Shown here: positions 44,272 to 52,915 of the stretch, piece after piece
Position numbering within the stretch: position 1 is the stretch's first letter
How the letters are laid out: each line of letters begins with the position of its first letter
NCBI GenBank assembly: GCA_937868765.1
Contig: CALMNL010000006.1
Location: 558,001-622,000, forward strand
Reading direction: 5' to 3'
DNA length: 64,000 nucleotides
From: an uncultured Desulfatitalea sp.
GTDB taxonomy: Bacteria; Desulfobacterota; Desulfobacteria; Desulfobacterales; Desulfosarcinaceae
Notes under the pieces: generated by a model
Database searches by the model: none
The model's input: only the letters and a program-made list of their open reading frames with translations
What the model was told of the DNA's origin: nothing
Program-made: the position numbers and the translations under genes

Positions 44272-44899
44272 ACTCGAGGCCTTCGGTTGCCGCTCGGTTC
44301 AAGAAGTAAATTTGCTCGTGGCACCCGGGCAAGTCGTCGGGTTGACCGGACCGTCGGGATCTGGCAAGAGCCTTTTCTTGAGAGCCTTGGCGGACTTGGA
44401 TCCTCATGAAGGCCGCATGACGCTCGATGGTGTGGCCGCCGAAACCGTGCCGGCCCATCAATGGCGGCGGCAAGTGGGGCTGTTGCCTGCTGAAAGTGCC
44501 TGGTGGTTCGATATCGTAGGGCCGCATTGTGATTCCTGGCCCCTCGATGCATTGCAATACCTTGGCTTCAGCGCCGACGTGCTGGGCTGGCCGGTGAGTC
44601 GCCTCTCCAGCGGAGAACGCCAGCGTTTGTCGCTGCTGCGCCTTTTGGCCCGTTCACCCCGAATCTTGCTATTGGATGAACCCACGGCCAATCTGGACCC
44701 TAGAAATACCGATCGCGTGGAGCAACTGTTGCAACGTTTCAAAACCAAGTACCAGCCTGGAATAGTTTGGGTCGGTCATGACATGGCCCAGTTGAAACGC
44801 TGTTGCGACCCAATTTACGTATTGCGGGAGCGACGATTTTTGCCTTGGGACGCCAGATACCAGGAGCTCCTCGATCCCATTGGCCAGGTGAACGCATGA
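44255..44899 (+). CDS. fetA: FetA-like ABC ATP-binding protein
   Basis: A 214-residue ABC ATPase of the FetA/YbbL type, partner of FetB (UPF0014), described in E. coli as an iron-homeostasis (export) system. Walker A is [11 protein letters not shown], the signature is [15 protein letters not shown], Walker B is [12 protein letters not shown] and the switch His is in VGHD. The TTG start at 44255 is preceded by GGGAGGGG and lies inside the end of mnmG, so translation is probably coupled. The stop overlaps the fetB ATG (ATGA). Confidence 0.85.
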   Translation: MSHGLKLEAFGCRSVQEVNLLVAPGQVVGLTGPSGSGKSLFLRALADLDPHEGRMTLDGVAAETVPAHQWRRQVGLLPAESAWWFDIVGPHCDSWPLDALQYLGFSADVLGWPVSRLSSGERQRLSLLRLLARSPRILLLDEPTANLDPRNTDRVEQLLQRFKTKYQPGIVWVGHDMAQLKRCCDPIYVLRERRFLPWDARYQELLDPIGQVNA

Positions 44900-45693
44900 A
44901 TGTTGTGATCCTCACTCCCGTGGATCTTGCGCTGGCGGCCAGCCTGGTAGTGCTCGTGGCCCTGCTTTCATACTTTATGCGCTTGCATCTGGAGCGCCAG
45001 ATCATGATTGCCGCTGCCCGCACGACTGTCCAGTTGCTGTTGGTGGGGCTGGTGCTCAAGGCGTTGTTCAGCTACGTACATCTGGGCTGGATCGTTCTGG
45101 TGGCCTGCATCATGCTGCTGGCAGCCGGTCGTGAGGTCATGGGGCGTCAAAAACGGCGCTTTGCCGGCATATGGGGCTTCGGTCTAGGCGCTTTTTCCAT
45201 GTTTATCTCATCGTTTTCTATTACGATCTTGACCCTGACGGTGCTTATCGGGCCGGATCCCTGGTACGAACCCCAGTATGCTGTTCCCCTGCTGGGGATG
45301 CTGCTGGGGAACACCATGAACGGCATCGCCATCGGCTTGGATCGGTTGACCTCTTCGGCCTGGGAACAGCGCACGATCATCGAAGGACGCCTGATGATGG
45401 GCGCGGCCTGGTCCCAGGCCATCGAAACCCTGCGGCGTGAAAGCATACGGGGCGGGTTGATCCCCATCCTCAACTCCATGGCGGCAGCCGGACTGGTGAG
45501 TCTGCCCGGCATGATGACCGGCCAGATCCTGGGCGGGAATCCTCCTATGGAAGCGGTTAAGTATCAAATATTGATTATGTTCTTGATTGCAGGGGGTACC
45601 GGCTTGGGCACGGTTGCCGCTGTCTGGCTGGGGGCGCGGCGGCTCTTTGATGAGCGCCAGCGTTTACGTCTAGACAGACTCAAAAGTCATTAA
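44896..45693 (+). CDS. fetB: FetB-like ABC permease (UPF0014)
   Basis: A 265-residue inner-membrane protein with about six to seven helices and the UPF0014 landmarks [60 protein letters not shown] (read here as [13 protein letters not shown] and [12 protein letters not shown]) and [13 protein letters not shown]. With FetA it is expected to export or balance iron. Translationally coupled to fetA through ATGA at 44896-44899. An iron role fits the second metal-related ABC operon at 28-30.5 kb. Confidence 0.88.
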   Translation: MNVVILTPVDLALAASLVVLVALLSYFMRLHLERQIMIAAARTTVQLLLVGLVLKALFSYVHLGWIVLVACIMLLAAGREVMGRQKRRFAGIWGFGLGAFSMFISSFSITILTLTVLIGPDPWYEPQYAVPLLGMLLGNTMNGIAIGLDRLTSSAWEQRTIIEGRLMMGAAWSQAIETLRRESIRGGLIPILNSMAAAGLVSLPGMMTGQILGGNPPMEAVKYQILIMFLIAGGTGLGTVAAVWLGARRLFDERQRLRLDRLKSH

Positions 45694-45778
45694 GCCCAGT
45701 GGCGACCGCCGCTGGGTGATCGAATGTCCGCGTTTTCATTGTTTAGGAGGGGGGCACCAGGCCGGCGCTGGACCCAAC

Positions 45779-45807
45779 TTGACGGTTCAAGCGTCCAATC
45801 TTATTTT
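45779..45807 (+). promoter_or_regulatory. Promoter for the DnaJ-family gene
   Basis: TTGACG (45779-45784), 17-base spacer, TATTTT (45802-45807), about 75 bases before the start codon. Confidence 0.6.
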
Positions 45808-45883
45808 TCTGGCAAATTTAATTTGCTTTCCAAGGCTTACGCACTTCCGAGAAGCCGAGAGGGTAAAGGACGGAGTAATTTTG

Positions 45884-46810
45884 ATGGCGGACGATTACTA
45901 TAAATTATTAGGGGTTGAAAAAAGCGCCAGCAGCGCCGAAATTAAAAAAGCCTACCGCAAACTGGCGATGAAATATCACCCTGACCATGCCAAGGGTGAC
46001 AAGGCTGCCGAGGAAAAATTCAAGAAAATCAGCGAAGCCTACGCCGTGCTGAGCGACGCGGAAAAGCGTAAACAATACGACACGTATGGTTCAGCCGATT
46101 TCCAGCAGCGCTTCAGCCAGGAGGATATTTTCCGCAACTTCGACTTCGGGGATATTTTCCGTGAGTTCGGTTTCGGTGGCCGCGGTGCGTCAACCGGCGA
46201 CGGCGGTTTTCGCTTTACCTTTGGCGGCGGATCCCCCTTCGGGGGCGGATCCCCTTTTGGCGGCCGACGCGCGCAGCAGGCTGCACCCAAGGGATCGGAT
46301 CTGGTTTATGAAATGCCTTTGACCTTGCAGGAGGTCCTTAACGGAGCCAATAAAACCGTCTCTTTCCAGCATCAGGGCCGTTCGGAGAACATCAATGTCA
46401 AAATTCCAAAGGGAATGATCACCGGCAAAAAACTGCGACTGGCCGGCAAAGGGGAACCCAGTCCCTACGGCGGGCCGGCCGGTGATCTGTACATCAAATC
46501 ACTGATGGTGGATGATCCCCTCTTCTCGGTTGAAGATCACGATCTTATTATAAATCACGAGATCAAACTTACCCAGGCGATTCTGGGAACGCAGATATCC
46601 GTGCCTACGCTGGACGGCAAACAGATGTCCCTTAAAATTCCCCCCGGCACACGCCATAAGACCAAGATGCGCCTCGCAGGCATGGGCTTGCCCCACATGA
46701 AAGGCGAAAGCCGCGGCGACCTGTACGTCATGGTGCTTGTTCCCACCCCCCATCATCTGACGCCTGAACAAGAGCGGTTGATCACCCAATTGGCCCAGGC
46801 CGGCCTGTAA
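45884..46810 (+). CDS. DnaJ-family co-chaperone of the CbpA type (no zinc finger)
   Basis: A 308-residue Hsp40. The J-domain (residues ~4-67) has the HPD tripeptide in [10 protein letters not shown], which stimulates DnaK ATPase. A Gly/Phe-rich linker follows, with a tandem [10 protein letters not shown]. The C-terminal half holds the two beta-barrel client domains ([37 protein letters not shown]). The CxxCxGxG zinc repeats of DnaJ are absent. GGAG nine bases before the ATG; its own promoter lies upstream. The main DnaJ and DnaK are presumably elsewhere. Confidence 0.94.
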   Translation: MADDYYKLLGVEKSASSAEIKKAYRKLAMKYHPDHAKGDKAAEEKFKKISEAYAVLSDAEKRKQYDTYGSADFQQRFSQEDIFRNFDFGDIFREFGFGGRGASTGDGGFRFTFGGGSPFGGGSPFGGRRAQQAAPKGSDLVYEMPLTLQEVLNGANKTVSFQHQGRSENINVKIPKGMITGKKLRLAGKGEPSPYGGPAGDLYIKSLMVDDPLFSVEDHDLIINHEIKLTQAILGTQISVPTLDGKQMSLKIPPGTRHKTKMRLAGMGLPHMKGESRGDLYVMVLVPTPHHLTPEQERLITQLAQAGL

Positions 46811-46823
46811 GGAATTAAATTTA

Positions 46824-46993
46824 TTGACAAGAGTACCTTGTTCATGTAGCTATTCCTATAGCGGCAAAGAGTAGTATTTAAGGATTCGCGCACAGATGGC
46901 GATATCTAAGTACCTGGAGGTGTGAAAGGGATGCCGGGGCACCCTTTCTGCCCCGGCTTGAGCCGTGGCGACGACATCCACGATATCCTTTAA
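46824..46993 (+). promoter_or_regulatory. hpt leader with candidate promoter, perfect hairpin and a 20-codon frame
   Basis: A perfect TTGACA (46824-46829) with a poor -10 (TAGCTA, 17 bases on) opens the region. GCCGGGGCA (46933-46941) pairs perfectly with TGCCCCGGC (46949-46957). A 20-codon frame starting with the ATG at 46931, ten bases after GGAGG (46916-46920), runs through the hairpin and ends 12 bases before hpt. The arrangement could be a translated leader; it may also be chance. Confidence 0.35.
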
Positions 46994-47005
46994 CGAAAAG
47001 ACGCA

Positions 47006-47527
47006 ATGCCGGACTTGATACCCGTCCTAGATAAAGAGACCATCGCGCAAAAGGTCGACCAAATCGCCCGACAAATATCTTCTGACTATAAAGATGCCAA
47101 TCTGGTCATGCTCGGCGTCCTCAAAGGTGCATTCGTATTCATGGCAGATCTGGTTCGCTGTTTGGACCTCAAACAGGTGACCGTCGATTTCGTGCGCCTG
47201 GAAAGTTACGGCGACCGGGCCGATTCGTCCGGAAAAATCCGCGTGGTCCAAGACGTGCAAGTGGATATCCGTGACAAGGATGTGCTGATCGTGGAAGATA
47301 TTCTTGATACCGGTCTGACCTTGGAATATTTGAAAAATCATCTGAAGCGATTTCAACCGCGATCCGTCAAGATATGTGTCATGATCGATAAATTTGAACG
47401 CCGCAAAGTCGATGTGCAAGCACAATATGTGGGCCATAAGGTGAAAGAAGGCTTTCTGGTCGGTTATGGCCTGGATTATGCCGAAGCATATCGGCATTTG
47501 TCGGGGATATATCATTTGACTTTCTAA
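47006..47527 (+). CDS. hpt: Hypoxanthine phosphoribosyltransferase
   Basis: A 173-residue purine-salvage enzyme converting hypoxanthine (and guanine) with PRPP to IMP/GMP. The PRPP loop is VLIVEDILDTGLTL (residues ~92-105), preceded by GVLKGAFVFMADLVR and FVRLESYGD; the C-terminal base-binding segment is VGYGLDYAEAYRHLSGI. The RBS is weak (GAAAAGACG), so the structured leader upstream may matter for expression. The next gene starts 16 bases on. Confidence 0.96.
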   Translation: MPDLIPVLDKETIAQKVDQIARQISSDYKDANLVMLGVLKGAFVFMADLVRCLDLKQVTVDFVRLESYGDRADSSGKIRVVQDVQVDIRDKDVLIVEDILDTGLTLEYLKNHLKRFQPRSVKICVMIDKFERRKVDVQAQYVGHKVKEGFLVGYGLDYAEAYRHLSGIYHLTF

Positions 47528-47543
47528 TCAATGAGGGTGTGCC

Positions 47544-50096
47544 ATGTTTATTACCTGCCAGGAGTGCAACACCACGTTCCGATTGGACGAACGCCTGCTG
47601 AAACCCACCGGTTCCAAGGTGCGTTGCTCGCAATGCCGCTCGACATTCGTTGCAGCGCCACCCATCGCCCAGCAGATGACCATGGCTGCAGCCAAAGCGC
47701 CCGTTTTCGAGGCGGTGGCCGAGGAATTGCCAGGGCCAGCGGTTGTGGCGGAACCCGAAGATCAGGGCTTGGAAGGCATTGATTTGGCAGAGTTGGATTC
47801 AATTCTGGAGAATGAAACGACTGCCGTTGCTTCCGAAGATCGAAAAGAGTCACTGTCTGAGCCAGAGGTTGACCTGCCTTCGGACGAGGAGGAGGCAGAA
47901 CTGGACGAAATCGATCTGGATTTCGATTTCGATGCGGCGTTGGAAGCCGAGGACAAGGAAACGCCTGCTCGGGCGAGTAATGCGGTGAGTGAGGCACCAT
48001 CGGACGAACTTAGCCTGGATATGGATTTCGAGATTCACGACGACACCTTGATCATTAAAAAAGAAGAGATCGAGGGGCTGGAATTGGCATCGCTCACCTT
48101 GGAAGAAGAACCGGAAAAGCCGGAAAAGGCGCCGGCCAAAACAGCCTCCTTATCCGAATCTACCCTTGAAGATGATCTGGATATGGCCTTCAAGGATCTG
48201 GATTTAGGCGAGGAGGAAAAAGCCGTTCAAAAACCAGAGCCGGCCAAGAGCAAAGATCAGAAAGGCGATAATCTCGATCTGATGGACCTCGATCTTGATC
48301 TGGAAGGAGAGGCCCCCCCCGAAGCCAAGGAGCATGAAGAGGTAGAGCTGAGCCTGGCCGATGAAGATATGGAGTTGGAGTTGGAAGCCGCACCGGCCGC
48401 TGAAGAAACCGCAGGCGGCACCGACAAAAAAGAGGCAGCGATCCAGGAAGATCTGGACCTGGACTTGGGCGAGTTGGAGCTTGAAGAACCATCTAAGGAG
48501 CCGGTCGCCAAAGATCAAAAAGCAGCACCAAAGGATGATGATCTGGGGTTGGATTTGGACCTGGGTGGCCTGGAGCTTGAAGAACCACCCAAGGAACCGG
48601 TCGCCAAAGATCAAAAGAAGCCAACCCGGTCAGACGAAGAGGAATTGGATTTTGATTTAGATCTGGATTTAGGCGAGCCGCTGGAAAAAGAACCTTCCGC
48701 AAAAAAGCCAGCGTCCGAAGAAGACGAACTGTCGCTCGACCTGGAATCCGACTTTGAAATGGCACCCGATGAGGGAAAGGCTCCCATGCCTGAAGATAAG
48801 GTGGCCACAGGGGACCTGGAGGAACTCAGCTTCGAGATGGATGACGAGCTCGGCGAAAAGCCAACCTCTGGGCAGAAGGCCGAAGTCGCAGCGCAGGAGT
48901 CTTCCGAGGAAGAAGGTGACCTCGACTTGTCCGATATCGAACAGATGCTCGGCGGGGATGCCGCAGCGGCCGAAAAACCGAAGCCGGCGGTCGAGACTGA
49001 AAAAGCCAAGCCCCTGAGTATTGACGACGAGATCGATCTGCAAGAAATCGAGTCGGCAATTGACAAAGCCGACGAGGCAGTCGAGAGCGATCTTGAAATG
49101 GAAGAGCCTGAGTTGGAGCTTGACTTGAATGATACAGAAGCTCCGGCCGGCGTAGCGGAAGCGCCAATGGATGAACCCCCAAAAAAGGATCAGGCGACCT
49201 CCGAGCCGCTGGATTTAGATCTGGATCTTGATTTGGAGCTGGAAGGGGAGGCCGCTGCCGAAAAGGCAGCTACCGCAGCTGGGGAACAGCAGGAAGGAGA
49301 ACTGGACCTCTCCGATCTGGCTATAAGTGAGCTCGGGGAAGAAAAACCAGTTGCAAGCAAAGCCGAAACAGTCCACTCTGGCGACATAGAGCTGGACTTT
49401 CAAATTGAAGAAGAGGAAGGGCCCGCCATTTCCCCAAAGACAACCGTGGGAAAAACCACCGGCCGTGTAGCGGAAACTGCGGTCGAGCAGACCATTGAAA
49501 CCAGGCCGTTCGAAGCCCCCATTGCCACACGGCCGAAACCCGCCGCTCCCAAGAAGAAATCGAGCAAAGTTGGCGTCGTTCTGCTTTTGCTGATTTTGTT
49601 GGCGGCCATAGCGGGTGGCATCTACTATGCTGTGATGTACATGGGCATCGAAATTCCCTATGTGAGCCAGTACCTCAAACCGGCACCCAAAGATCCGGCC
49701 GGTATTGTCAATTTGACCACCATGGACATTAATAGCAAATTCATTGAAAACAGCCAATCCGGGAGGCTTTTCGTGATTACCGGAAAGGTACGAAACGGAT
49801 ATGGTGTCCGCCGGAACACCATCCGGCTGCAAGGCAAGTTATTCACCAAGGGCAAGGTGCTCGTTAAGACCGAAAACAGCTATGCCGGCATCCAGATGAG
49901 TGATCAAGAGTTGGCGACCCTCTCCATTGCTGAAATTAAGCAGGCATTGAATACCGCCCCAGCACCGATGGAAGCTTCGGGCAGCGTCAAGCCAGGCCAG
50001 ACGCTGCCTTTTATGGTGGTTTTCTCGGATCTGCCGCCGGCCGAACAATTGGATGAATTTGCCGTTGAATTGGTCAGTTCTCTGCCGGGCCAATAA
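47544..50096 (+). CDS. Zinc-ribbon / DUF3426 membrane protein with giant acidic repeat region
   Basis: An 850-residue protein. It starts with an MJ0042-type zinc ribbon (C5, C8, C28, C31 in MFITCQECNTTFRL and VRCSQCRS). Residues ~55-665 are an acidic, low-complexity region full of DLDLD, LELE and EEP motifs, including two 22-residue units that match at 20 positions. A single membrane helix follows (VGVVLLLLILLAAIAGGIYY, ~675-695), then an extracytoplasmic DUF3426-like domain. Zinc-ribbon/DUF3426 proteins are usually 250-400 residues, so the acidic region is the novelty. It could be an electrostatic scaffold on the cytoplasmic face. GAGGG before the ATG. Confidence 0.85.
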   Translation: MFITCQECNTTFRLDERLLKPTGSKVRCSQCRSTFVAAPPIAQQMTMAAAKAPVFEAVAEELPGPAVVAEPEDQGLEGIDLAELDSILENETTAVASEDRKESLSEPEVDLPSDEEEAELDEIDLDFDFDAALEAEDKETPARASNAVSEAPSDELSLDMDFEIHDDTLIIKKEEIEGLELASLTLEEEPEKPEKAPAKTASLSESTLEDDLDMAFKDLDLGEEEKAVQKPEPAKSKDQKGDNLDLMDLDLDLEGEAPPEAKEHEEVELSLADEDMELELEAAPAAEETAGGTDKKEAAIQEDLDLDLGELELEEPSKEPVAKDQKAAPKDDDLGLDLDLGGLELEEPPKEPVAKDQKKPTRSDEEELDFDLDLDLGEPLEKEPSAKKPASEEDELSLDLESDFEMAPDEGKAPMPEDKVATGDLEELSFEMDDELGEKPTSGQKAEVAAQESSEEEGDLDLSDIEQMLGGDAAAAEKPKPAVETEKAKPLSIDDEIDLQEIESAIDKADEAVESDLEMEEPELELDLNDTEAPAGVAEAPMDEPPKKDQATSEPLDLDLDLDLELEGEAAAEKAATAAGEQQEGELDLSDLAISELGEEKPVASKAETVHSGDIELDFQIEEEEGPAISPKTTVGKTTGRVAETAVEQTIETRPFEAPIATRPKPAAPKKKSSKVGVVLLLLILLAAIAGGIYYAVMYMGIEIPYVSQYLKPAPKDPAGIVNLTTMDINSKFIENSQSGRLFVITGKVRNGYGVRRNTIRLQGKLFTKGKVLVKTENSYAGIQMSDQELATLSIAEIKQALNTAPAPMEASGSVKPGQTLPFMVVFSDLPPAEQLDEFAVELVSSLPGQ
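48456..48617 (+). repeat. In-frame duplicated acidic unit
   Basis: Two 66-base units (48456-48521 and 48552-48617), 96 bases apart start to start, encode nearly the same 22 residues ending EPVAKDQK. They show that the acidic region grew by internal duplication. Confidence 0.75.
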
Positions 50097-50155
50097 GGTT
50101 GAAACACTTTGAACGAGGCGAGGTTCCATCGTGGTGCGCCAATGATCTTTTCCAG

Positions 50156-50184
50156 TTGACTATTGGCTGGTGAGCTGTTAGATA
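50156..50184 (+). promoter_or_regulatory. Promoter for tRNA-Met
   Basis: TTGACT (50156-50161), 17-base spacer, TAGATA (50179-50184), 38 bases before the tRNA. Confidence 0.65.
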
Positions 50185-50222
50185 CGCCGTTCGTCTCGCG
50201 GTAACCGAGACGACCAAAAAAT

Positions 50223-50299
50223 GGCGATGTAGCTCAGCTGGTTAGAGCATGCGGCTCATATCCGCAGTGTCCGGGGTTCAAGTCCCTGCATCGCCACCA
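50223..50299 (+). tRNA. tRNA-Met (anticodon CAT), CCA encoded
   Basis: A 77-base tRNA. GGCGATG (50223-50229) pairs with CATCGCC (50289-50295), followed by A and an encoded CCA. The anticodon stem TGCGG/CCGCA encloses CTCATAT, giving CAT. D-arm and T-arm (GGGGTTCAAGTCCCT) are standard. I call it elongator Met; an Ile2 (lysidine) tRNA has the same anticodon and cannot be fully excluded by eye. Confidence 0.93.
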
Positions 50300-50310
50300 C
50301 TCGAAAAACG

Positions 50311-50337
50311 AGCCCTCGGCACGTCGAGGGCTTTTTC
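50311..50337 (+). terminator. Terminator after tRNA-Met
   Basis: AGCCCTCG (50311-50318) pairs with CGAGGGCT (50325-50332) around a six-base loop, then a T-run. Confidence 0.88.
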
Positions 50338-50371
50338 TATTGGTGACGTCCGAATACCCCTCAACATCGAA

Positions 50372-52669
50372 TCAAGTTTGTGTGTCCAAAATTTCCCTGA
50401 TTTTCTGTGACAACTCCATTAGATTGAAAGGCTTTTGAATGAAGCCGCTGCAGCCGCGGTCCAAAATTGTGGATGCATCGCCATTGATACTGTAGCCGCT
50501 GGATAATAGAACCTTTATATTGGGATTGAGGCGCTTTAAATGATCGTAGGTGTCACCGCCGTTCATACCTGGCATGATCATGTCCAGAATGACCAACCCG
50601 ATCTGTTGACCATACCTTTCGTACAACTCCAATGCCCTCATGCCGCTCTCGGCCACATGCACGGTATAACCGAGCTTTTTTAACATCTGCATGCCCACGT
50701 CCAGAATCAGGGATTCATCATCTACCAATAGAATCGTTTCCTCCCCGGTCAGCGGCCCGGGTTCTTTTTCTTTTCCTGAAGAGACCAATCTGGCAGAGGC
50801 GGGAAGATAGATGGAAAAGGTCGTGCCCTTGCCTTTTTCGCTGTAAACATTGATGATCCCATTGTGGTTTTTGATAATGCCGTATGCTGACGCCATGCCA
50901 AGCCCCGTTCCGTGCCCCATGGCTCTGGTTGTGAAAAATGGCTCGAATATCTTCTCTTGGGTGGTTTTATCCATACCGACACCAGTGTCGGTAATTGTGA
51001 TTTTCGCATAGCGGCCGGGAGTGACTTGAAAAGGCTTGACGTAACAATCATCCAGAACCGCATTGCCCGTTTGGAGATAGAGCGACCCGCCAGACGGCAT
51101 GGCCTGCCAGGCATTGACATATATGTTGAACAGCACCTGTTCGATTTGATTTTGGTCGACCTCCACCGCCCACAACCCTGCATCCAAATTTTTGTGGATC
51201 GAAATTTCCTTTTTGGTCCGTCCAAAAAGTTGGGCGCTTTCATCGACCAACTGGTTCAAATCCAAAGGGATGACTTGATATTTCCCCCCACGGGCAAAGC
51301 CGAGCAGCTGAGAGGTCAATTCCGCGGCGCTGCGGACATAGTTTTCAATGCCTTTCAGATGGGCATAAAAGGGACTTGAGGGAAATACATCCAAGAGCAT
51401 CAAGGAGGCATGCCCCTGGATACCCATTAGTATGTTGTTGAAATCATGTGCTATGCCGCCGGCGAGCGTCCCGATTGCATCCATTTTGTGGGCTTGCTGC
51501 AAGCTTTTTTCCAGTCGCTTTTGCTCGGTGATGTCACGCACGAAATTTAGGGTGGCCAGGCGTCCCTCCCATTCGATGACCACAGCGCTCAGCTGAAGAA
51601 CATATAATACGCCTTTGCGGTTGGTTATTCTAAAGGAATAGGTGGTAGGCAGGTCCCTCACGCCGCTGAGCCGTTTGCGATGGATGTCGAGCACCATATT
51701 GCGATCTTCGGGATGAATATACTCGGCGAAGCTGATTTTCTCGGGTGCCTCGCCTTCATATCCGAGGATCTGCAGGGCTTTTCGGTTGGGGAATTTGATA
51801 CTCTCGTCTTGGGCGATAAAGATGGCGTCGGTGGCGTTTTCTACGAGCTTGCGGTACTTGGCTTCGGATTCTCTTAGCTTCTCTTTGATCTGCACCTGGT
51901 CGGTGATCACTTCGGTAAAAAGGATCAACCCTCCGATGTTGCCGTTTGTATCCCGCCACGGATAAATCTTTCGTCGCACCCAGTCCATCGTGCCATCCGT
52001 TCGTTGAAATGGTTCTTCTTCATTGTCTATTACTTCACCGGATAGACAGCGCTGATGTTCTTCCTTCCACTTTTGAGGAATGGATCCGAAAACATCGTAA
52101 TGGCATTTTCCGATCAGCGTTTCGTGGCCCAGGCGATAGTCGACCACCCACCGGCGGCTAAAAGCGATGTAACGCATCTGAGCATCGAACATCGCGATAG
52201 GCGCCGGGGTGTGTTCGATAAAAAGGCGAAGCCGGGCTTCGCTCTCTTTCAAACTCCGGGCAACCTGATGGTGGCGGCTGATATCGATGGCCATGCCTGC
52301 CAGCCTGTCCCCTTCCGGGAGCATCGCTGCACATACTTGCAGACGCCGTGTATCGCCGTTAAAAGGCTCTATATCCATTTCGAAGCTGGTGATTCGCCCC
52401 CTGTCGTTCAGTTCCTGCCAAAAAGTGTCGAAGTGTTTCGGGTTGGCGAAGCGAGAAAGACCGAGGTTTTGGGCGATTAACTGGGCTGGGGAAGAATAGC
52501 CCAGCATCGCGGAAAAATTCTCGTTCACCCATTGGAAACGGCCATCTGTTATGCACTCTTTAAAAAGCCCGATATCTGAAATTTCAAGCAAGCCCAGCCG
52601 ATTAACCAGATCTGCCTCGAGGGGATCGGCTGATTGGTCTGAGGTTTCGTGGTAGGTTTTTTCGGACAT
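50372..52669 (-). CDS. Cytosolic PAS-rich hybrid sensor histidine kinase
   Basis: A 765-residue two-component hybrid kinase with no membrane segment. Three PAS domains come first (about residues 25-145, 145-270 and 275-395). A HisKA-like dimerisation domain carries the phospho-accepting His in GGIAHDFNN; a HATPase domain has the N, G1 and G2 boxes (FNIYVNAWQAM, DTGVGM, GTGLGMASAYG). A C-terminal receiver domain has the phospho-acceptor Asp in VILDMIMPGMNG and the Lys in IQKPF. The ATG at 52669 follows GGGGGGTGAT. No cognate output gene is adjacent. Confidence 0.94.
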   Translation of the reverse strand: MSEKTYHETSDQSADPLEADLVNRLGLLEISDIGLFKECITDGRFQWVNENFSAMLGYSSPAQLIAQNLGLSRFANPKHFDTFWQELNDRGRITSFEMDIEPFNGDTRRLQVCAAMLPEGDRLAGMAIDISRHHQVARSLKESEARLRLFIEHTPAPIAMFDAQMRYIAFSRRWVVDYRLGHETLIGKCHYDVFGSIPQKWKEEHQRCLSGEVIDNEEEPFQRTDGTMDWVRRKIYPWRDTNGNIGGLILFTEVITDQVQIKEKLRESEAKYRKLVENATDAIFIAQDESIKFPNRKALQILGYEGEAPEKISFAEYIHPEDRNMVLDIHRKRLSGVRDLPTTYSFRITNRKGVLYVLQLSAVVIEWEGRLATLNFVRDITEQKRLEKSLQQAHKMDAIGTLAGGIAHDFNNILMGIQGHASLMLLDVFPSSPFYAHLKGIENYVRSAAELTSQLLGFARGGKYQVIPLDLNQLVDESAQLFGRTKKEISIHKNLDAGLWAVEVDQNQIEQVLFNIYVNAWQAMPSGGSLYLQTGNAVLDDCYVKPFQVTPGRYAKITITDTGVGMDKTTQEKIFEPFFTTRAMGHGTGLGMASAYGIIKNHNGIINVYSEKGKGTTFSIYLPASARLVSSGKEKEPGPLTGEETILLVDDESLILDVGMQMLKKLGYTVHVAESGMRALELYERYGQQIGLVILDMIMPGMNGGDTYDHLKRLNPNIKVLLSSGYSINGDASTILDRGCSGFIQKPFNLMELSQKIREILDTQT

Positions 52670-52915
52670 ATCACCCCCCTGTTGTATTAACATCTGCAAG
52701 GTTAAAATCTCTATCTCGGTCACGGGAGAAGGAGTACTACTTGGCGATCGGGGGCTGGGATGGCAAGGCGAGCAGCGCGGTTCAATGCAGAACTGATGCG
52801 GAATAGATATCAGAGTGTCAGGCGGGTATCAAGTTGAAGATCACTGTAATTGCATCTTTACAATATCTTTATTCACGGACTATATCTATTGACAACAATA
52901 GGATGGAGGTCTGGA

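Noticed and set aside
46824-46852. TTGACA-based promoter before hpt as a firm call
   Set aside because: The -35 is perfect but the -10 (TAGCTA) is poor, so it is only listed as part of the leader region.
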